NCBI GenBank assembly: GCA_045133795.1
Contig: JBGUUT010000018.1
Location: 1 to 20,296, forward strand
Length of the DNA stretch: 20,296 bases
From: RGIG8597 sp045133795
GTDB lineage: Bacteria; Spirochaetota; GWE2-31-10
Direction: 5' to 3'
In this document: positions 1-7,174 of the stretch, one piece after another
Numbering within the stretch: the stretch's first letter is position 1
Layout: each line of letters starts with the position of its first letter
Notes under the pieces: model-generated
The model's input: the letters and a program-made list of their open reading frames with translations, nothing else
What the model was told of the DNA's origin: nothing
Databases searched by the model: none
Made by a program: the position numbers and the translations under genes

Positions 1-189
1 AACAAGAGAAATTATAGCTTGTTTTCGTGCCTGTTGCACAAGTTTTGATGATGAAATATTTTGTTCTATATCAACATAAAGCTCTTCAATCAATTCTAAT
101 TGTGAGAGAAAATTCTCAAATGCGTTATTACTTCTGGTTTTACGTAAAGCTCTTTGCAGCAGAACTTTTTCAACATTAAAATGGTACAT
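1..189 (-). CDS. Unidentified protein, N-terminal part (runs off the window)
   Basis: An open frame of 63 codons runs from an ATG at 189 to the window edge without a stop. An AAAGGA-type Shine-Dalgarno lies at 195-201, about six bases before the ATG, which supports this start. The visible protein begins MYHFNVEKVLLQRALRK and is charged and probably helical, with no signal peptide or membrane segment. I do not recognise the family. It is transcribed divergently from the CotH lipoprotein gene, and the 137 bp between the two starts must hold both promoters; I could not pick a convincing -35/-10 pair there. It is reported as a gene because of the ribosome-binding site and uninterrupted frame, not because of a family match. 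Confidence 0.55.
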   Translation of the reverse strand, partial: MYHFNVEKVLLQRALRKTRSNNAFENFLSQLELIEELYVDIEQNISSSKLVQQARKQAIISLV

Positions 190-326
190 AAATATTCCTT
201 TGATAATTTAGGATTGGTGAAAATAAATCATATTTACGTTTAAAAGAAAAGAAAATTGTAGATATTTGATTTATTTGCATTGTTTATGCTAAAAGACAGA
301 ATATCTTTATGCAGTGAGGAAGAAAA

Positions 327-1877
327 ATGAAAAAGACTTTGATTTGGAAAATTCTGATTGTGTTTTTATTATGTTTCGCTGTCGCTTGTACGGTAGACGG
401 TAGAAATGATAGTGATAAAAACGGAAGTGAGAATAGCGGTGGTAATAACGGAAGCGACAATGGCGGAGGCAATAACGGAGGCGGGAACAGCAGTGATAAA
501 AATTACGGCAGTCGAAGTGAAGCTCTTGAAGCGTTGTTTAAGAATACTACATTGGGAACAATTACGATTACTATTACAGAAGACCAATGGAAACAAATGA
601 TTAGCAATACGAATAACGGTAAAAAAGATAGTTATGTAAAGGCTGATTTTAAATATGAAAAGGATGGGGCTGTTTATCAAATGAGCGAAATCGGTATCAG
701 AAATCGAGGAAATTCTACTTATCGAGCTCCTGCTGATAATAACGGCAATTTACAACAGGCACATTTCAGATTGAAATTTGATGAATATAATGATGACAAG
801 GCACATCACATGGAAAACGCGTTAAAAGGAATGAACTTAAAGTTCATGGTAAGTGACAGCAGTTATGTGCAGGAAATGTACAGTTACGACTTATTCAGAC
901 GTTTTGGTGTGTGGACTGCTCCGCATTGTGCTTATTCTAAGCTCTATATTAAAATCGGTGATAAAGAACCGGCGTATTACGGTATCTACAAGACAATAGA
1001 ACCAATCGGTAAGCAATATATAAAAGCCAGAGTCGCTGATGATAAATTTGCAGATGATGAGGGTAATTTGTGGAAATGTCTGTATCAACATTCCGGAGCG
1101 GCAAATCTGAAAGATACGAATTCCGATAAATTCGGTGTTGATAAAGATATGGACACTCCGACTTACAGTTTGAAAACTAACGAAGAAGATATTAACAGCG
1201 TAAAAGAAGAATTGAAAACTTTTATCAAAACTCTTAACAGCAAAAGCGGAAGTGAGTTTGAAAGCTGGATAGCTGAAAATTTCGATGTTGACGGATTTTT
1301 GAAAACTTTGGCTGTAAGTGTAGCCTGCGGAATGTGGGACGACTATTGGTGTAATTCTAATAATTATTATTTATATTTTGACGGAGCAAAGACTTTCTTT
1401 ATTCCTTATGATTATGACAACTGTCTCGGTGTTCCACACGATGGGCTTATGAGTGAACCGGCAGAAAGAGACCCATTGGAATGGGGCAACGGTAACGAAT
1501 CACCGCTTGTAGATAAGATTTTGAATATTGCAAAATATAAGGAAAAATACAAAGAATATTTGCGAGAATTGATAGAGCCTGAAAATAAATGCTTTACGGT
1601 AGAAGACAGCAAAGCTCGTATTAATACTTGGTATGATTTGATAAGAAGCCATACAACAGGTTATGATGCATCTACGACATTAAGTAAAGACGGAAAAAGT
1701 GATTGGAGCTTCCAAGAGGGCAAGCCGTCAAGTAAGTACAATTTGCTTGCTGATAATAACAATTATTTTGCAATAAGAACAACGGCGATTGCCAAAGCTG
1801 CCGGCGGAAAACTTCCGACTTATACGGTAACATTTGATTCTAACGGCGGAATTTTGACCGGAGATTATAGCGGATAG
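327..1877 (+). CDS. CotH-kinase family lipoprotein, interrupted by in-frame TAG
   Basis: The protein opens with a lipoprotein signal peptide (lipobox FAVAC, lipidated Cys at residue 21). A Gly/Asn/Ser/Asp-rich linker of about 40 residues follows, as expected for a surface-anchored protein. The body matches the CotH kinase fold: the IRNRGNS motif at about 124-130 leads into a conserved strand ending HFRLKF, and an acidic IPYDYDNC motif near residue 360 fits the metal-binding part of the active site. CotH-family members are atypical kinases or structural proteins found on spores and secreted from many bacteria; the substrate here is unknown. A GAGGA ribosome site at 316-320 fixes the start. The frame stops at TAG 1875-1877 in the middle of an InlB B-repeat-like module, and the same frame then continues for 164 codons (next entry). 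The intact ancestor was probably about 680 residues. It could still make a secreted kinase lacking its C-terminus. Confidence 0.85.
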   Translation: MKKTLIWKILIVFLLCFAVACTVDGRNDSDKNGSENSGGNNGSDNGGGNNGGGNSSDKNYGSRSEALEALFKNTTLGTITITITEDQWKQMISNTNNGKKDSYVKADFKYEKDGAVYQMSEIGIRNRGNSTYRAPADNNGNLQQAHFRLKFDEYNDDKAHHMENALKGMNLKFMVSDSSYVQEMYSYDLFRRFGVWTAPHCAYSKLYIKIGDKEPAYYGIYKTIEPIGKQYIKARVADDKFADDEGNLWKCLYQHSGAANLKDTNSDKFGVDKDMDTPTYSLKTNEEDINSVKEELKTFIKTLNSKSGSEFESWIAENFDVDGFLKTLAVSVACGMWDDYWCNSNNYYLYFDGAKTFFIPYDYDNCLGVPHDGLMSEPAERDPLEWGNGNESPLVDKILNIAKYKEKYKEYLRELIEPENKCFTVEDSKARINTWYDLIRSHTTGYDASTTLSKDGKSDWSFQEGKPSSKYNLLADNNNYFAIRTTAIAKAAGGKLPTYTVTFDSNGGILTGDYSG

Positions 1878-2369
1878 ACAACAGTTACTATAGATAGCGT
1901 GGAGCAGGGAATAAATCCGGAAAGCGTCGTATCGGTAACAAACGGTGATTCAAAATTTTTAGGATGGTACAACGGTAACGAGAAAGTAACAGCGATAACA
2001 GGCAATGTTTCATTGACTGCAAAATGGTTTGAAATAGTTGAAGGAATATTTGGGTACAAAGTTGATACAGAAAATAAGAAAATTACTTTCACTTTTGACC
2101 CGGTAATGTATGGAATGAAAGCTTCCGAAGTCCAAAGCATTTGGATATTAGGAAATTTTAACGGATGGAAGGAGGAAAATACCGATTACACATTGACAGA
2201 TGACGGTAACGGAATATTTACAGGAACTTTTGAATTGCCGGAGCATAAATCAGAGTTTAAATATTATGTCAATAACGATTGGATTGGAGCTAAAAAAAGA
2301 CTGGATGAATACAACATTCCGGAAGATTATGTCGGTGACAATGACAATATCAGAATATTATACGAATAA
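1878..2369 (+). pseudogene. C-terminal continuation of the CotH lipoprotein beyond the TAG
   Basis: This stretch is in the same frame as the upstream CotH gene, separated only by TAG. Together, the residues before the stop (TVTFDSNGG) and after it (FLGWYNGNEKV through SLTAKW) form one Listeria/Bacteroides-type InlB B-repeat, so the stop falls inside a domain. After that comes an immunoglobulin-like glycogen/starch-binding domain resembling CBM48/AMPK-CBM (IWILGNFNGW, then FKYYVNNDWIG). A single C-to-T change in a CAG glutamine codon would explain the stop. An ATG or GTG restart downstream is possible, but no good Shine-Dalgarno is present and a restart would lack a signal peptide. It may be a nonsense mutation, a sequencing error or readthrough. 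Confidence 0.75.
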
Positions 2370-2379
2370 ACAAAATCAG

Positions 2380-2412
2380 CAGACTGTGTATATAATTGCA
2401 GTCTGTTTTTTT
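2380..2412 (+). terminator. Intrinsic terminator after the CotH gene
   Basis: A seven-base-pair stem (CAGACTG at 2380-2386 with CAGTCTG at 2399-2405) is followed directly by seven T's. It lies 10 bases after the stop of the CotH reading frame and ends 13 bases before the next start codon, so the membrane-protein gene may rely on leaky readthrough. Confidence 0.75.
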
Positions 2413-2425
2413 ATGAGGGAAAGAA

Positions 2426-3262
2426 ATGAATGAAAATTTTAAGTTTGTATTAAAAGTTACGGGCTTACATTTGCTCACTTATGTCGTGTGCGGAATAATT
2501 TTTTCGGTGCTTTTTGATTATCACAGCCTTTTTACAATGGAGGGCGTAAAAGATTTTATGAAAGAGGTCGGCGGAACAAGTACTCATATAGGACCGTGGG
2601 TAAATGTTTTGCGAGGTATATTATTCGGTTTAGCTTTGTTGCTTTTTAAAGATTCTTTTATCGGTCAGAAGTTCGGCTGGTTAAAGTTGTGGGGAATATT
2701 AAGTATAATCGGGATAATTAATACTCCGGGACCGGCTCCTTTTTCTATTGAAGGAGTTGTTTATACTAAATTGCCTTTGAAGTTTCACTTGCTCGGAGCT
2801 CCGGAGATTCTTATTCAGACATTGATGTTTTCGTATTTGGTAGCAAAACCGTCAAGCAATAAAAAGATAAAGTTTGTAGAGGAAAATAAAAGCAGCTTTG
2901 TCAGTGCGATTGTTTGTATGGTGTTGTTCTCTTTGTCCGGGATAGTATTAGCTTTGATTCGCGGGATAAGCATTGAATCGTCAGTCAGTGATTTCGGAGC
3001 TTTTGGTGTGATGTTTATCGCTGTAGTTGTTACATTCTTTGTTGCAAAGTTTTATCTTCGTATGAACGGTAAAATAAAAGATGTTGTAACGATTGCGGTA
3101 TTGTATGTTGTTATGGCGGTTTTGCCTTATTTTTATAATTTATTAACGGATTCGCCATTTGCAACAAGTCTTACTTTGTTGATAAACTTTGTTTCTGCAA
3201 TAATATTGTGGTTTATGATAAGACGACAATTTATACAAACGGAAGAGAAGGGAAGTCACTAA
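2426..3262 (+). CDS. Polytopic membrane protein of unknown function
   Basis: This 278-residue protein has about eight hydrophobic segments, roughly at 12-31, 57-77, 84-103, 122-141, 157-178, 188-208, 218-236 and 246-266, so it is an integral inner-membrane protein. There is no cleavable signal peptide. A GAGGGA ribosome site at 2415-2420 is well spaced for the ATG. I do not recognise a transporter or enzyme signature. A proline/glycine patch (NTPGPAPF) sits between the third and fourth segments. It lies just after a terminator and shares its strand with the CotH gene, but a functional link is not shown by the sequence. Confidence 0.8.
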   Translation: MNENFKFVLKVTGLHLLTYVVCGIIFSVLFDYHSLFTMEGVKDFMKEVGGTSTHIGPWVNVLRGILFGLALLLFKDSFIGQKFGWLKLWGILSIIGIINTPGPAPFSIEGVVYTKLPLKFHLLGAPEILIQTLMFSYLVAKPSSNKKIKFVEENKSSFVSAIVCMVLFSLSGIVLALIRGISIESSVSDFGAFGVMFIAVVVTFFVAKFYLRMNGKIKDVVTIAVLYVVMAVLPYFYNLLTDSPFATSLTLLINFVSAIILWFMIRRQFIQTEEKGSH

Positions 3263-3296
3263 TCTCGGTAAATAATTACGTTTGTTTTTTTAAAGA

Positions 3297-3329
3297 AAGC
3301 CCTGAAAACTTCAGGGCTTAATTTTTTTT
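3297..3329. terminator. Bidirectional intrinsic terminator
   Basis: A perfect ten-base-pair hairpin (AAGCCCTGAA at 3297-3306, TTCAGGGCTT at 3310-3319) is followed on the plus strand by AA and eight T's. On the minus strand it is followed by TTCTTTAAAAAAAC, a weaker tract. It sits between the convergent membrane-protein and amylase genes. The plus-strand T run overlaps the amylase stop codon. Confidence 0.88.
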
Positions 3330-4749
3330 AATAAATTACAGCTATTTTTTTGCACGGAACAGAAATTGAAACAATTCCGTTTTTTGCAGTGTATTTAATT
3401 TGATTTGCTTTGTCTTTATAAACGCCGTTCGGTAAATTAAGTTCAAAAGTAATTTTTGCTTTACCTTTTTGGTTTGCATTGATAATTACAGCACCTTTAT
3501 CACCACGTTTTACTATCAGAACTCCCGTATCATTCGGATTAATCAAAGTCTCATCTAAGCCCGACATTGCTGTACGGAATTTATTTACGGCTGCGACTTC
3601 CGGATGTTTAAACTCACTGTTACCGACATCGCCGATTTTTGAAACTCCCGGAAATTGAGTTGATTCCGGACCTTGAGGTCTGCTGAAAAATAAAGGAGTT
3701 CCGCCGCTACGAGCTGCTATTACCGCCCAACCGGCTCTTAGTTGTGCGTGAGTCAATTTTGCAGATTCTCCTTGATTTGCATAAGTATCATGAGATTCTA
3801 TCCATGTAACAATATTTTTAGGAGCAGCAGGATGACGCCAGTTTGATAAAAGTTTAATGCTTAATTTATTATTTTTTACGGCACTGCGTAAAATTCCGCC
3901 GTAATTACTTGCCGTTACCGGAAACATCGCACCGTAAGCGTCTTCTCTTGCATTTCCACCTTGAAGAACTTCACCGTATATAAATAAATCTTCGGCATTT
4001 TTTAACATGACGCCGTTAATTGCTTTCTTTCCGGTAAAAATAGGCCAGAAGTCGTTTTCCGGGCTGTATTCATCTTTAGGGTCGTCCGGCAGTCCGATAT
4101 GTTTTGCCGTATCATAACGAAAACCGTCGGCTCCGCATTCTATCAAATCATTTACATATTTCATGTAATATGCTTGAAACAATGGATTTTCAGTATTTAC
4201 ATCAGGAAGTCCGCCCATTTTTGCTGTTGTACATTCTTCTCTGTTGCTGTAATCTTTGATGCCGTGGTCGTTGTTTTTATGATAAAGTTTGTCCATACCG
4301 CCGACAGCTTCTATAAATTCCGAAGAAATTTTCTTTGTTCTCGGAGTGGTATGGTTGGGAAGTACATCTACAATTACACCTAGACCGTATTCTTGTGCTT
4401 TTTTACACATACTTATGAAATCATCACGTGTTCCTAATTGATAATTACCTATTTTCCAATCCGTAGGTTGATAGTGATAATACCATTTTCCGGTTCCCTT
4501 ACTTCCTAACAGCTCTTTCCCGCCGTTATCTCCGACTAAACAAGTATTTGCCGGGGAAGTTTGAATAGCAGCAAAGCCGGCTTGTGCAATTGCAGGAATA
4601 TTTTCTTCAATTGTCTTAAAAGACCAGCACCAACATTGAAGTATTGTACCGTTTTGAATTTTTTGGCGACTTTGTGCATTTAAATTGGTAGTGATTGATA
4701 ATAAGATTAATATCGCTGAGAGACAGCTTCTTTTAATTATGTTTTTCAT
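3328..4749 (-). CDS. Secreted GH13 alpha-amylase
   Basis: The protein is 473 residues. An N-terminal signal peptide (about 1-25, ending LNAQ) predicts export. All four diagnostic GH13 regions are present: region I DVLPNH (128-133), region II GFRYDTAKH (209-217, nucleophile Asp213), region III with the acid/base Glu260 in YGEVLQ, and region IV ESHD with the transition-state Asp321. It should hydrolyse alpha-1,4-glucan links in starch or glycogen. The last ~80 residues form a beta-rich C-terminal domain. A GGAG site at 4757-4760 sits seven bases before the ATG. It is a single-gene unit: a terminator closes it at 3297-3319, and its leader repeats that of the SUMF1-like lipoprotein gene upstream. 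Exact substrate and GH13 subfamily are not established. Confidence 0.92.
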   Translation of the reverse strand: MKNIIKRSCLSAILILLSITTNLNAQSRQKIQNGTILQCWCWSFKTIEENIPAIAQAGFAAIQTSPANTCLVGDNGGKELLGSKGTGKWYYHYQPTDWKIGNYQLGTRDDFISMCKKAQEYGLGVIVDVLPNHTTPRTKKISSEFIEAVGGMDKLYHKNNDHGIKDYSNREECTTAKMGGLPDVNTENPLFQAYYMKYVNDLIECGADGFRYDTAKHIGLPDDPKDEYSPENDFWPIFTGKKAINGVMLKNAEDLFIYGEVLQGGNAREDAYGAMFPVTASNYGGILRSAVKNNKLSIKLLSNWRHPAAPKNIVTWIESHDTYANQGESAKLTHAQLRAGWAVIAARSGGTPLFFSRPQGPESTQFPGVSKIGDVGNSEFKHPEVAAVNKFRTAMSGLDETLINPNDTGVLIVKRGDKGAVIINANQKGKAKITFELNLPNGVYKDKANQIKYTAKNGIVSISVPCKKIAVIY

Positions 4750-4819
4750 TGTTTTTCTCCTTAATTTTAAAAGTTTGTATGATAATAAAACAAAAACCGC
4801 TTTTTAAAAGCGGTTTTTT
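4747..4819 (-). repeat. Duplicated terminator/leader/Shine-Dalgarno unit, copy B
   Basis: This 73-bp stretch includes the amylase start codon, its Shine-Dalgarno, the short leader and the terminator of the upstream gene. It matches 6108-6178 with two or three substitutions and a two-base length difference, which is much closer than the flanking genes are to one another. Confidence 0.9.
4792..4819 (-). terminator. Intrinsic terminator after the SUMF1-like gene
   Basis: A self-complementary A-rich/CCGC/T-rich hairpin (ACCGCTT pairs with AAGCGGT, extended by A/T pairs) follows the stop of the SUMF1-like lipoprotein. Because the stem is flanked by A's and T's it can act in both directions, but only the minus strand has a gene ending here. 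Confidence 0.8.
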
Positions 4820-4835
4820 GCTCGGAAAGTTTAGA

Positions 4836-6110
4836 TTAATTATTTTGACAAATTCTAAAGCCCAATCCTTGAAGAGGAAAGTGACCGCCGTATTCACCAG
4901 AGGCAATATAATTAGTTTCTGTAACAAAGTCAGTTCCTCTTACTTCTCGGAAAGCCCCGACTTTAATAACAGCTCCATGCAAAACATTCCATTCAAACAT
5001 CCATTCTGTTAGGTTGCCTGTTAAATCATAAAAACCTAAATGAGACGGAAGTTTACCGCCGGAAAGGTGTGTTCTGTTGTTACCCGGTTTATGACCAAGT
5101 TTTGCTTGCATTACAGCATTTGTGTCATCTTTACCGCTGGCTGTTTTTTTACATTCACCGGCTGCATTCTTTCTGTACCACATATAATTTGCATAAGCAG
5201 TGGATTGTGTAAATTCAATTCCGTTAGCAGAGTCTAGACTTTGATGTTTATAATATGAACCGCTGTCATCTCCGGGAATATTTCTTCCTTCAATGCAAGT
5301 TCCATTTTTTTTCTTTCGTGCAGCGTATTCCCATTCTGCTGTATAAGGGAGTCTAAATCCGTTTGCTTTTTTATTAACGCATGGATTATCAATTTTTCCC
5401 GGTGTCATATCCCAGTTTTTATCAGCAAATTCAGTTGTACTTTGGGTTGAATCTCTTACAGGTGTAGAAAAGCTTTCATCAGCACAATATACAGGGGTGT
5501 GACCGGTCATTTCGCTTAACGCATTACACCAAACAACTGCATCACGCCAGTTTACTCCTGCTACAGGCATTTCTTCTACTTTTGGCTCACCGCCTTCATT
5601 AAACTTATAATAAACTCCGGCATTGTTTCCGTTAGTGTACATTCCTTCTGCACCTTTACCTATAAACTTATATCCGTTTTTAATAGCCCATTGATAAACG
5701 TGATACCAAGTATTGTAGCTGACCATGTATTCTGACATTTTGAACGGTTTGACGGTTGTAGGGTATGGAATCTCAACTTTTGCTGAACTGGCACCACAAT
5801 ATTGGTCTTCACCTAAAACAATGGTATCTTCAGTTCGTCCGTCTGTAAAGGAAACGGCAATCATTTTAAAAGATGAGTTTGTCGGTGAATCAGGAATTGT
5901 AATTGTGGAATATGAAGTTTTTATGTAATCATCGGGAGCCGGTTCTGGTTCTGGTGTGGGAGTATCGGGAGTTTCGTTAGGTTTATTCTCATTATTATCA
6001 GATGATGTATTATTTTCATAATTTGTGCGTTTGTCAAGTTTATCACTATCCATTTCACAACAGGAAGTAAACATGATAAAGATGAGTAATAGGTTAAGAA
6101 CGTGTTTCAT
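4836..6110 (-). CDS. SUMF1/FGE-sulfatase-like lipoprotein
   Basis: I place the start at 6110, giving 424 residues. This ATG has a GGAG site at 6118-6121 with the same spacing as the amylase gene, and it begins a lipoprotein signal (MKHVLNLLLI, then FTSC). A longer frame starting at 6152 would begin inside the terminator hairpin. After a disordered acidic and Pro/Glu-rich linker (about 20-62), the protein shows the SUMF1/FGE-sulfatase fold: PVAGVNWRDAVVWCN (182-196), GFRLPYTAEWEYAAR (251-265), YDLTGNLTEWMFEW (361-374) and the closing GFRIC. The C-terminal region that carries the paired catalytic cysteines in true formylglycine-generating enzymes has none here, so it is more likely a binding or structural member. 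The ligand is unknown. Confidence 0.87.
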   Translation of the reverse strand: MKHVLNLLLIFIMFTSCCEMDSDKLDKRTNYENNTSSDNNENKPNETPDTPTPEPEPAPDDYIKTSYSTITIPDSPTNSSFKMIAVSFTDGRTEDTIVLGEDQYCGASSAKVEIPYPTTVKPFKMSEYMVSYNTWYHVYQWAIKNGYKFIGKGAEGMYTNGNNAGVYYKFNEGGEPKVEEMPVAGVNWRDAVVWCNALSEMTGHTPVYCADESFSTPVRDSTQSTTEFADKNWDMTPGKIDNPCVNKKANGFRLPYTAEWEYAARKKKNGTCIEGRNIPGDDSGSYYKHQSLDSANGIEFTQSTAYANYMWYRKNAAGECKKTASGKDDTNAVMQAKLGHKPGNNRTHLSGGKLPSHLGFYDLTGNLTEWMFEWNVLHGAVIKVGAFREVRGTDFVTETNYIASGEYGGHFPLQGLGFRICQNN

Positions 6111-6178
6111 TGTTTTTCTCCTTAATTTAAAGTCTGTATGGCAATAAAACAAAAACCGCTTTTTAAAAGCGGTTTTTT
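6108..6178 (-). repeat. Duplicated terminator/leader/Shine-Dalgarno unit, copy A
   Basis: This is the partner of 4747-4819. It holds, in transcription order, the terminator of the 6184-6678 gene, a short AT-rich leader, GGAG and the ATG of the SUMF1-like gene. A TTGTTT...TAAATT pair could be read as a promoter, but it would start the transcript almost on the Shine-Dalgarno, so I do not call it. Confidence 0.9.
6151..6178 (-). terminator. Intrinsic terminator after the ilv-linked hypothetical gene
   Basis: Same hairpin as at 4792-4819 (ACCGCTT with AAGCGGT plus flanking A/T pairs). It lies just after the stop of the 164-residue gene and would end the ilvB-ilvN-hypothetical transcript. Confidence 0.8.
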
Positions 6179-6183
6179 ATATA

Positions 6184-6678
6184 TTACATATTTATTTGTA
6201 ATCCTAAAATCAATTTGTCTATTTCTTGAATATCTTTTTGTTCTTTGTGTATTTCTTTGCCCGGAAAGTTTATGTTATCATAATCCATTATTGAATCAAA
6301 CAATGTTTTGAGCATTTTGGCAAATAAATTGAGATTCATAGGGTAGTTTTTTACTGCCATTTGAAATAGAATTCCCTCGTTTCCGTGATAATTTTTTGCA
6401 TTTTGTTCGGCGTAACTTTTTACCATAGGAATTATTTCTTTGTTCAAATCTGTTACATAAGTCAAAAGTGCGTAAATCGAAGAATACAAATCAGAAATTG
6501 CACCTCGGGAATCAACATAAATTATTTCCTGATTCAGTAAATATCCGATTTGACGTTGCAACGAGGGAGCTACTTCCAATTTTGCATTTAAACTTTTTAG
6601 ATAATTATTATTTAGATTTAGATCATAATGTTTTTTTATTTCTGTGATTTTATTCTTTATATCTTCAGCCGTAGTCAT
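6184..6678 (-). CDS. Hypothetical 164-residue soluble protein downstream of ilvN
   Basis: The protein is predominantly helical by composition, rich in Asn, Lys, Leu and Ile, with no signal peptide or membrane segment. I recognise no family. A CAGGAG ribosome site (around 6686-6690) precedes the ATG, and only 22 bases separate it from the ilvN stop, so it is probably cotranscribed with ilvBN and ends at the terminator at 6151-6178. Its position does not show a role in branched-chain amino acid synthesis. Operon membership may be incidental. Confidence 0.78.
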   Translation of the reverse strand: MTTAEDIKNKITEIKKHYDLNLNNNYLKSLNAKLEVAPSLQRQIGYLLNQEIIYVDSRGAISDLYSSIYALLTYVTDLNKEIIPMVKSYAEQNAKNYHGNEGILFQMAVKNYPMNLNLFAKMLKTLFDSIMDYDNINFPGKEIHKEQKDIQEIDKLILGLQINM

Positions 6679-6700
6679 ATTTTTTCTCCTGTATTAAAAA

Positions 6701-7174
6701 TTATCCTCTAGGCAATGCCAACGGTCCAGTTCTCATTAATTCTTGAATTCCGTAAGGGCGGATATTTTCTATAAACGCGTCGATTTTTCTTACATTTCCC
6801 GTAACTTCTACCACAAAGCTTTTAGGTGTCATATCGACAATTTTTCCTCTGAAAATTTTTATGGTTCTGATTATAGCCTCGTCGTTTTCTTTTTTACGCA
6901 TAATTCTGATAAGTAAAAGTTCACGTTCTACTTTTTCATCATGGCTGATTAAAGAAATCTTGATAACATCTATAAGTTTGTTCATTTGTTTCATGACTTG
7001 TTCGACAATTCTTTCGTCGCAATCAAAAACAATTATCATACGTGATGTATCCGAATGTTCTGACGGACCTACACTTAATGATTGAATATTATAACCTCTT
7101 CCGGTAATAACTTGCGAAACTTTTGCCAGTACACCGTGTTTGTTTTCTACAATTAAAGACAAAATATATTTCAT
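6701..7174 (-). CDS. ilvN: Acetolactate synthase small (regulatory) subunit
   Basis: At 157 residues it has the usual length of bacterial IlvN. The N-terminal ACT domain (about 3-75) contains the hallmark NKHGVLAKVSQVITGRGYNI stretch, where valine binds in studied homologues, and the C-terminal domain ends with a PYGIQELMRTGPLAL-type motif. IlvN binds the IlvB catalytic subunit, activates it and confers feedback inhibition by branched-chain amino acids. Its ATG overlaps the ilvB stop by one base (TAATG), indicating translational coupling and a fixed subunit ratio. Confidence 0.96.
   Translation of the reverse strand: MKYILSLIVENKHGVLAKVSQVITGRGYNIQSLSVGPSEHSDTSRMIIVFDCDERIVEQVMKQMNKLIDVIKISLISHDEKVERELLLIRIMRKKENDEAIIRTIKIFRGKIVDMTPKSFVVEVTGNVRKIDAFIENIRPYGIQELMRTGPLALPRG

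Noticed and set aside
6111..6152. Upstream start at 6152 for the SUMF1-like lipoprotein
   Set aside because: It would place the start inside a terminator hairpin and bury the lipoprotein signal; the ATG at 6110 has a matching GGAG site.
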